Shown piece by piece: positions 29,387-34,265 of a stretch of 34,265 nucleotides of DNA. Position numbers and translations under genes: made by a program. Origin of the DNA: JAGVVZ01 sp964372465. Its GTDB lineage: Archaea; Aenigmatarchaeota; Aenigmatarchaeia; CG10238-14. Location: NCBI GenBank assembly GCA_964372465.1, contig CAYJRA010000007.1, positions 1-34,265 of the forward strand, read 5' to 3'. Within the stretch, counting starts at the first letter, position 1, and every line of letters begins with the position of its first letter. The notes under the pieces were generated by a model, which made no database searches, was not told the origin of the DNA, and saw only the letters and a list, made by a program, of their open reading frames with translations.

Positions 29387-29812
29387 ATGGCTGGACTGTC
29401 GTTACAAAAAAGGGTTGCATCACAACTTATGAAAGTTGGCATCACTAAAGTGTGGATGGATCCAGAACGTAGAGAAGAAATATCAAAAGCAATTACGAAA
29501 GTGGATATCAGAAAAATGATTTCTCATGGCTACATAAAAACAAGGAGGGGAAAATTGAAATTCCCGGAAAAAAATGATAGGGGGAAAATTGGTCCGGGAA
29601 GAATGAAGGGTAAAAAACATTCTAGATATAGCAAAAAAAGAAAATGGATCAATACCATAAGACCGCTAAGAAGAATGCTGAAAGATTTACTGATATCTGA
29701 AAAAATAAATCGGCAGATGTATAGAAATACGTACAGATTATTAAAGGGTGGGACATTTAGAAGCAGGGCGCACTTGAAACTTTATTTAGAACAAAATGGT
29801 GTTAAAATATGA
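29387..29812 (+). CDS. rpl19e: 50S ribosomal protein eL19
   Basis: eL19 forms inter-subunit bridges through its long C-terminal helix. The 141 residues run LSLQKRVASQLMKVGITKVW, MISHGYIKTRRGKLKFPEKN, GPGRMKGKKHSRYSKKRKW and NTYRLLKGGTFRSRAHLKLY. AAGTGATT precedes ATG 29387. Confidence 0.96.
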   Translation: MAGLSLQKRVASQLMKVGITKVWMDPERREEISKAITKVDIRKMISHGYIKTRRGKLKFPEKNDRGKIGPGRMKGKKHSRYSKKRKWINTIRPLRRMLKDLLISEKINRQMYRNTYRLLKGGTFRSRAHLKLYLEQNGVKI

Positions 29813-30366
29813 AAATGACAGCGACTTATGAATTACCGTTCAAGAGAAGATATGAAGGCAAAACCAACTATCGCAAGAGATTGGGTTTGCTGAAATCAAA
29901 AAAATGCAGACTTGTTGTCAGGAAAACGAATAATGGTATTATTGCCCAAATCATACAATATGACAAAACAGGAGACAAAGTTGTCGTATCAGCCTATTCA
30001 AAAGAATTAAAAAAATTGGGATGGGAATATCCGACGGGTAATGTGCCCTCGGCATATCTGGTTGGCTTGCTGATCGGGAAAAAGGCTTTGAAAAATAAGA
30101 TAAAGGAAGTTATTGCAGACACGGGCCTGTATAAAAATTCCAAGGGCTCAAGAATAAATTCTGTCTTGAAGGGAGTTTTAGATTCTGGCTTGGGAATGCC
30201 TGTCGACAATGAAATATTTCCTTCGGAAGATAGGATAAAAGGCAAACACATTACTGACCATTACAATGCATTAAAAGATAGAAAAAATGCTTTTACAAAA
30301 TCAAACCCCCAGAAAATATCCGAAATGATTGAAAAAACAAAATCAAATATTATCAAAGGTGTGTAA
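29809..30366 (+). CDS. rpl18: 50S ribosomal protein uL18
   Basis: uL18 binds 5S rRNA with uL5. The 185 residues show LPFKRRYEGKTNYRKRLGLL, SKKCRLVVRKTNNGIIAQII, YPTGNVPSAYLVGLLIGKKA and GVLDSGLGMPVDNEIFPSED. The ATG overlaps the eL19 stop by 4 bp (ATGA), which indicates coupled translation. Confidence 0.96.
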   Translation: MKMTATYELPFKRRYEGKTNYRKRLGLLKSKKCRLVVRKTNNGIIAQIIQYDKTGDKVVVSAYSKELKKLGWEYPTGNVPSAYLVGLLIGKKALKNKIKEVIADTGLYKNSKGSRINSVLKGVLDSGLGMPVDNEIFPSEDRIKGKHITDHYNALKDRKNAFTKSNPQKISEMIEKTKSNIIKGV

Positions 30367-31185
30367 ATGCCAAGAAAAAAAGCTGTTGCAAAAGAAGTTC
30401 CGGTTGAAGAGGAAAGCAAAGAAATTGTTGAGAAGGTTGTCGAAGCCGCTGAACAGATACCAATAGTGGAAGACGTAGTTAAACCGGAAGTCGTAGTGGA
30501 AGTTGTTGAAAGGGTTATCAAAAGGGAAGTTGAACAGCGACTGGCGGCATGGAAACCGAAAACGGAACTTGGCAAAAAGGTCTTTGAAAAGAAAATAACT
30601 GACATAAACGAAATTTTGGAAAAAGGGATAAAAATAAAAGAACCTGAAATTGTTGATTTTCTTTTACCGTATATGGAAAATGAATTAACGTCGATTGGCG
30701 GGAGGCCTGGCAAAGGTGGTGGGAATCAGAGAACACCAATAAGAGTTTCTGCAAAGATGCACAGATCTGGGAGAAGATATACATCATCTGCCTTTGCAAT
30801 AGTTGGGAATAAAAACGGCGTTATTGGGGTAGGAAAGGGCAGGGGAAGAGAAGGCAGATTGGCTGTAGAAAAAGCAATCCAAAAGGCAAAATTAAATTTG
30901 ATTAAAATTGAGATGGGGTGCGGATCCTGGGAATGCGCATGCGGCGGTAATCATTCTATTCCTTTCAAAACATTTGGAAAATCCGGATCAGTTAATATAA
31001 AACTATTACCAGCACCGAAAGGTGTCGGATTGGCTGTTGATGATGAAGCGAAAAAAATTTTAAAACTGGTTGGCATTAAAGATGTCTGGGGCAAAACAAT
31101 GGGGAATGCCGGCACGAGATACAATTTGATCAAGGCCATATTCAATGCTTTAACGAATTTACATAAATATAAAATGGGGAAGTAA
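30367..31185 (+). CDS. rps5: 30S ribosomal protein uS5, with N-terminal acidic extension
   Basis: uS5 sits at the mRNA entry tunnel. The core is clear: GNQRTPIRVSAKMHRSGRRY, FAIVGNKNGVIGVGKGRGRE, NLIKIEMGCGSWECACGGNH and APKGVGLAVDDEAKKILKLV. At 272 residues it is longer than usual because of a Glu/Val-rich extension of about 50 residues (KEVPVEEESKEIVEKVVEAA) before the conserved AWKPKTELGKKV. The ATG directly follows the uL18 stop. Confidence 0.96.
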   Translation: MPRKKAVAKEVPVEEESKEIVEKVVEAAEQIPIVEDVVKPEVVVEVVERVIKREVEQRLAAWKPKTELGKKVFEKKITDINEILEKGIKIKEPEIVDFLLPYMENELTSIGGRPGKGGGNQRTPIRVSAKMHRSGRRYTSSAFAIVGNKNGVIGVGKGRGREGRLAVEKAIQKAKLNLIKIEMGCGSWECACGGNHSIPFKTFGKSGSVNIKLLPAPKGVGLAVDDEAKKILKLVGIKDVWGKTMGNAGTRYNLIKAIFNALTNLHKYKMGK

Positions 31186-31530
31186 ATGTATGCGATTGTC
31201 AGAATAAGGGGAACGGCAAACATAAGCAAAGACAAGGAAGATACTCTGAAAATGTTGAATTTAACTACAGTGAACAGCTGTACTTTCGTTCCTGATAATC
31301 CGCAGTATTTGGGCATGATGAGAAAGATTAAAGATTACGTGGCTTTCGGCCCGATCAATAGGGAGACTGTTGATGAGATAGTCAAGAAAAAAGGATTGAA
31401 AGACAATAAGCATGTTTTCAGATTAAGCCCGCCCAGAAAGGGATTCAAATCTGTTCGCTTGCCTTTTCCCAAAGGTGATTTGGGATTCAGGGAGAAGGGT
31501 ATGGATGAACTATTGAAGAAGATGGTATAA
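31186..31530 (+). CDS. rpl30: 50S ribosomal protein uL30
   Basis: A small subunit-surface protein of ferredoxin-like fold. The 114 residues read YAIVRIRGTANISKDKEDTL, NSCTFVPDNPQYLGMMRKIK and VAFGPINRETVDEIVKKKG, with an archaeal C-terminal extension ending RLPFPKGDLGFREKGMDEL. It abuts uS5 and uL15 without spacer. Confidence 0.95.
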   Translation: MYAIVRIRGTANISKDKEDTLKMLNLTTVNSCTFVPDNPQYLGMMRKIKDYVAFGPINRETVDEIVKKKGLKDNKHVFRLSPPRKGFKSVRLPFPKGDLGFREKGMDELLKKMV

Positions 31531-31968
31531 ATGGTAGTCAGAAAAAGGAAGAAAATATTGAAGAGGAGAGGATTTGGCAGTCCTGGTTATGGTAGCCATA
31601 AGAAGCACAGAGGCGGTGGTAGCAAGGGCGGGAAGGGAAATGCCGGCCTGCACAAGCACAAGATTCTAACAATGATAAAATATATGCCCGATCATTACGG
31701 CAAAAGAGGATTCGGGGGATCTGTTGGAAAAAAACTAAAGACGATAAACCTAAGAGAACTCGACCTAAAGATAGAAGAATTGATGAAAAATAAAAAAGTT
31801 GAAAGAGATGGTGATACAATAAAGGTTAATTTGTCAGAAATTGGATATGATAAATTATTGGGAGATGGTAAGGTGACGCATAAATTAATTGTTCAAGGGA
31901 AACATTTTTCAAAACAAGCAGTTAGAAAACTGGAAGAGATGGGAGGAAAAATAATCGCAGAGGATTGA
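31531..31968 (+). CDS. rpl15: 50S ribosomal protein uL15
   Basis: uL15 is a late-assembly protein with a glycine-rich N-terminal tail: KRRGFGSPGYGSHKKHRGGG and SKGGKGNAGLHKHK. A globular domain follows with LREL, VNLSEIGYDKLLGDGKVTHK and KQAVRKLEEMGGKII. 145 residues. One base separates its stop from secY, the usual arrangement. Confidence 0.96.
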   Translation: MVVRKRKKILKRRGFGSPGYGSHKKHRGGGSKGGKGNAGLHKHKILTMIKYMPDHYGKRGFGGSVGKKLKTINLRELDLKIEELMKNKKVERDGDTIKVNLSEIGYDKLLGDGKVTHKLIVQGKHFSKQAVRKLEEMGGKIIAED

Positions 31969-31969
31969 A

Positions 31970-33415
31970 ATGGCTTTTGAAATATCTAAATTAGCAAAGT
32001 TTTTACCAACAGTCAAAAAACCAACATATAAACTTTCATTGAATAGAAAGTTGGCCTGGACCGGTTTCATTCTTGCGTTGTACTTCATGTTATCCTCACA
32101 ATTATTCGGCCATGTTTACGGTGTCACTCCTGCAGCTGTTGCACAATTTCAAACTCTGCAGATGCTTTTAGGTTCTACGTTTGGGACGCTGATGACATTG
32201 GGTATCGGTCCCATCGTCACCGCATCCATTCTTCTGCAATTACTGGTTGGATCAAAAATCATTAATTGGAATCTGCAAGAACCGAAAGAGAAAGAGAAAT
32301 ATGAAGTAACACAAAAAATTTTAGCATTAACATTCTGCTTTTTGGAAGCTATAGTCTATGTTCTAGCAGGAGCAATAACACCCAGGAGCTATGACCTTTT
32401 CACCATGAGTGTGATAATGATTCAACTTGCAATGGGTGGAGTTATAGTAATGCTCCTAGATGAAGTAATAAGCAAATATGGAATAGGATCTGGCATAAGC
32501 CTTTTCATTGCAGCTGGTGTTATCAACACTGTTTTCATACAGGTTTTCAGTCCGTGCGTCGCATCGGGTATTAGTGGATGTGCACTTCCTTCAAAGGGTT
32601 TGGAGCCTGTAGGAAGATTTTGGGCATTATTGATAAATGCTGCCGGCGGATCATTCAGTAGAATGGCAACCGATATTGTCCCGTTGCTATCTACAATAAT
32701 AATCGTGATAATTGTTGTATTTGCTCAATCTGTCACTGTTGATATTCCATTATCTTACGGATCAATGAGAGGCTTCGGAAGAAGATGGTCATTAAATCTA
32801 TTCTATACAAGCAACATTCCTGTCATCTTGGCAGCTGCATTATTAGCTAATATGCAGTTGGTTGGTAGTCTAATGGCGAGGCCAACAGCTGACGATCCTC
32901 TGACCAGATGTGGTATGCTCGGATGCTTCTCTGATGCTAACCAAGGGAATCAGCCAATAAGCGGATTGATATACTATATTACAACACCCCAACAAAGCAT
33001 AATATTTAACATATTAAATGGTACGTTCACGACCAACCTTATGATTAAAATGTTCACCTATACTATATTTTTAACGGCGGGAGCAATCCTCTTTTCTGTA
33101 TTTTGGATAAAAACATCTGGTATGGATGCTGATAAAGTGGCTAACCAGATATCATCAATCAATATGCAAATTCCTGGCTATAGACAAAATCCAAAAATCA
33201 TAAAAACTGTTTTGGATAGATACATCCCACCTCTTGCAGTATTGGGTGGCGCCAGCATTGGATTTCTGGCATCGGTTGCTGATATACTAGGAGCATTCGG
33301 CACCGGTACTGGTATATTACTGACTGTCACGATCTTATATAACATGTACCAGCAATTACAGAGAGAAGAAACAAAAGCTGCGCATCCTTTAATCAAAAAA
33401 GTTTTGGGTGAGTAG
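31970..33415 (+). CDS. secY: Protein translocase subunit SecY
   Basis: SecY is the pore of the Sec61/SecYEG channel. The 481 residues have about ten hydrophobic helices. The first contains LAWTGFILALYFMLSSQLFG. The plug/TM2 region is QTLQMLLGSTFGTLMTLGIG, and IPLSYGSMRGFGRRWSLNLF marks the cytoplasmic loop before TM7, followed by FYTSNIPVILAAALLANMQ. TM10 ends in LGAFGTGTGILLTVTILYNM. External loops contain Cys pairs (PCVASGISGC; RCGMLGC). It is downstream of uL15 and abuts the DUF106 gene. Confidence 0.98.
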   Translation: MAFEISKLAKFLPTVKKPTYKLSLNRKLAWTGFILALYFMLSSQLFGHVYGVTPAAVAQFQTLQMLLGSTFGTLMTLGIGPIVTASILLQLLVGSKIINWNLQEPKEKEKYEVTQKILALTFCFLEAIVYVLAGAITPRSYDLFTMSVIMIQLAMGGVIVMLLDEVISKYGIGSGISLFIAAGVINTVFIQVFSPCVASGISGCALPSKGLEPVGRFWALLINAAGGSFSRMATDIVPLLSTIIIVIIVVFAQSVTVDIPLSYGSMRGFGRRWSLNLFYTSNIPVILAAALLANMQLVGSLMARPTADDPLTRCGMLGCFSDANQGNQPISGLIYYITTPQQSIIFNILNGTFTTNLMIKMFTYTIFLTAGAILFSVFWIKTSGMDADKVANQISSINMQIPGYRQNPKIIKTVLDRYIPPLAVLGGASIGFLASVADILGAFGTGTGILLTVTILYNMYQQLQREETKAAHPLIKKVLGE

Positions 33416-33907
33416 GTGGTTTTAGAATCAACAATAAATGCTATATTGTCACCTCTACTTAGTTTGAATTCAGCACTGACTATATTTATCATATCATTTG
33501 GACTAAGCGCTGTTTCGACTGTAGTAAATAAAAAAACAATGAATTCGGAGAAAGGAAAACAGGCAAAAGAGAAACTAGAAAAGGCAAATAAATTAAGAGA
33601 TGAAATGATGAAAGCGCAAAAAGCGGGTGACACAAAAAAAGTTCAACAGTTAAGCAGCCGCGTTCTTCAATTGCAATCAAAATATTTTTCGGAATATTCT
33701 TCGCTTTCTTTGAAACCGGTTCTGATATCAATATTTCTCGTTTTGCCTTTTATCTTATGGATGAAAACCGCTTATGAAAATAAAATCGTGGCCATAGTGC
33801 CAAACATCATACCTTATTTTGGGGGTAACAGCTTAACATGGCTGTGGTGGTATTTCATCTGCACATTAAGTTTAAGTATTGTAATGCGCAAGATTATAGG
33901 TGAATAA
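33416..33907 (+). CDS. DUF106 membrane protein, YidC/Oxa1/EMC3 superfamily insertase
   Basis: Archaeal DUF106 proteins are related to EMC3, TMCO1 and YidC/Oxa1, which help insert membrane proteins next to SecY. The 163 residues have an N-terminal helix (STINAILSPLLSLNSALTIF), a TM with FIISFGLSAVSTVVNKK, and a charged cytoplasmic coiled coil (about 40-90: KEKLEKANKLRDEMMKAQKA). Then come two TM helices, one starting SLKPVLISIFLVLPFILWM. It starts with GTG 33416 directly after the secY stop. The placement supports a joint role in membrane insertion. Confidence 0.88.
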   Translation: MVLESTINAILSPLLSLNSALTIFIISFGLSAVSTVVNKKTMNSEKGKQAKEKLEKANKLRDEMMKAQKAGDTKKVQQLSSRVLQLQSKYFSEYSSLSLKPVLISIFLVLPFILWMKTAYENKIVAIVPNIIPYFGGNSLTWLWWYFICTLSLSIVMRKIIGE

Positions 33908-33908
33908 T

Positions 33909-34175
33909 ATGACCGAGACGAGATTCAGATCAACGAGTTGGCTGAAGAGAAAAGTGAAGACTCCCGGAAACAGGATTGTAATTCATCATAGTAGGAAAAA
34001 AACCTCATTTGCCAAATGCGCCAAATGCAAGAAACCCTTGCAGGGAGTCAGAAGATTTACACACAGTCAATTTAAGAAACTAAGCAAAACGGAGAAAAGA
34101 CCGGAGAGACCATATGGTGGTAGTCTGTGCTCGTCATGTATGAGGCAACTATTCAGAGAAAGAGTATTAATTTAG
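33909..34175 (+). CDS. rpl34e: 50S ribosomal protein eL34
   Basis: An archaeal/eukaryotic large-subunit protein. The 88 residues begin TETRFRSTSWLKRKVKTPGN and have a zinc ribbon CAKCKKPLQGV ... LCSSCMRQLF (two CxxC). ATG 33909 follows GGTGA; an in-frame GTG at 33900 lies inside the preceding stop region. It ends the operon visible here. Confidence 0.94.
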   Translation: MTETRFRSTSWLKRKVKTPGNRIVIHHSRKKTSFAKCAKCKKPLQGVRRFTHSQFKKLSKTEKRPERPYGGSLCSSCMRQLFRERVLI

Positions 34176-34177
34176 AT

Positions 34178-34265
34178 TCAGTGCGAATGCTTTCTGATCA
34201 TATCTTCTGCTTTTTTCATATGCAATTCTGCAACATTTTTTATATCATTATCAAATGATATCTTG
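34178..34265 (-). CDS. Hypothetical protein, 3' end only
   Basis: A minus-strand frame enters from the right edge and ends at TGA 34178-34180. The last 28 residues include DIKNVAELHMKKAEDMIRKH, an amphipathic helical C-terminus. Its stop is 2 bp from the convergent eL34 stop. Too little is visible to identify it. Confidence 0.5.
   Translation of the reverse strand, partial: KISFDNDIKNVAELHMKKAEDMIRKHSH

Noticed and set aside
1..34265. CRISPR array or insertion sequence
   Set aside because: No regularly spaced direct repeats and no transposase or integrase motifs were seen on either strand.

Overview
The window is archaeal. It carries archaeal/eukaryotic-type ribosomal proteins (eS4, eL32, eL19, eL34), the RNase P protein Rpp29, a SUI1/aIF1 initiation factor, an archaeal SecY, an AbrB-PhoU regulator and TATA boxes about 27 bp upstream of leaderless starts. 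It is AT-rich, with compact genes, several shortened proteins and many small orphan genes. This suggests a small-genome lineage such as a DPANN archaeon; that placement is inference, because no marker was aligned. A run of exactly 100 N (27889-27988) shows that two contigs were joined, so order across that point is not proven.

Layout. 1-5050: end of an unknown gene, RqcH/NFACT and ScpB (minus strand), a small orphan, then a phosphoserine-phosphatase-like gene paired with serS. 5069-12911 is an accessory region. It holds an exported HExxH protein, a three-gene operon of unknown membrane or coiled proteins (one with a tandem internal duplication), phoU, and a mirror-symmetric cassette in which two paralogous small proteins flank two paralogous divergent CBS-domain genes. 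A prepilin peptidase closes this region.

12999-23994 is the S10/spc ribosomal cluster on the minus strand, in archaeal order: L3-L4-L23-L2-S19-L22-S3-L29-SUI1-Rpp29-S17-L14-L24-S4e-L5-S14. It is interrupted by foreign-looking or small genes: a lipoprotein-like HExxH protein between L2 and S19, a membrane protein and opposite-strand pcm after SUI1, a 77-residue ORF before S17, three small opposite-strand genes between L14 and L24, and a 59-codon ORF between L5 and S14. 24096-25780 holds a Maf pyrophosphatase, a HIT-fold protein lacking the catalytic histidines and a PF04008 protein. A tRNA-Gly(UCC) follows, then a probable PD-(D/E)XK nuclease with an unknown partner, and a ThiI core enzyme.

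After the gap, 28125-34175 resumes the spc operon on the plus strand: S8-L6-L32e-L19e-L18-S5-L30-L15-SecY-DUF106 insertase-L34e. The spc operon is therefore broken between S14 and S8. Most of the window serves translation, ribosome-linked secretion and ribosome quality control. The parts with no obvious precedent are the symmetric CBS cassette, the repeat-protein operon with its shared promoter element, and the small genes lodged in the ribosomal cluster.
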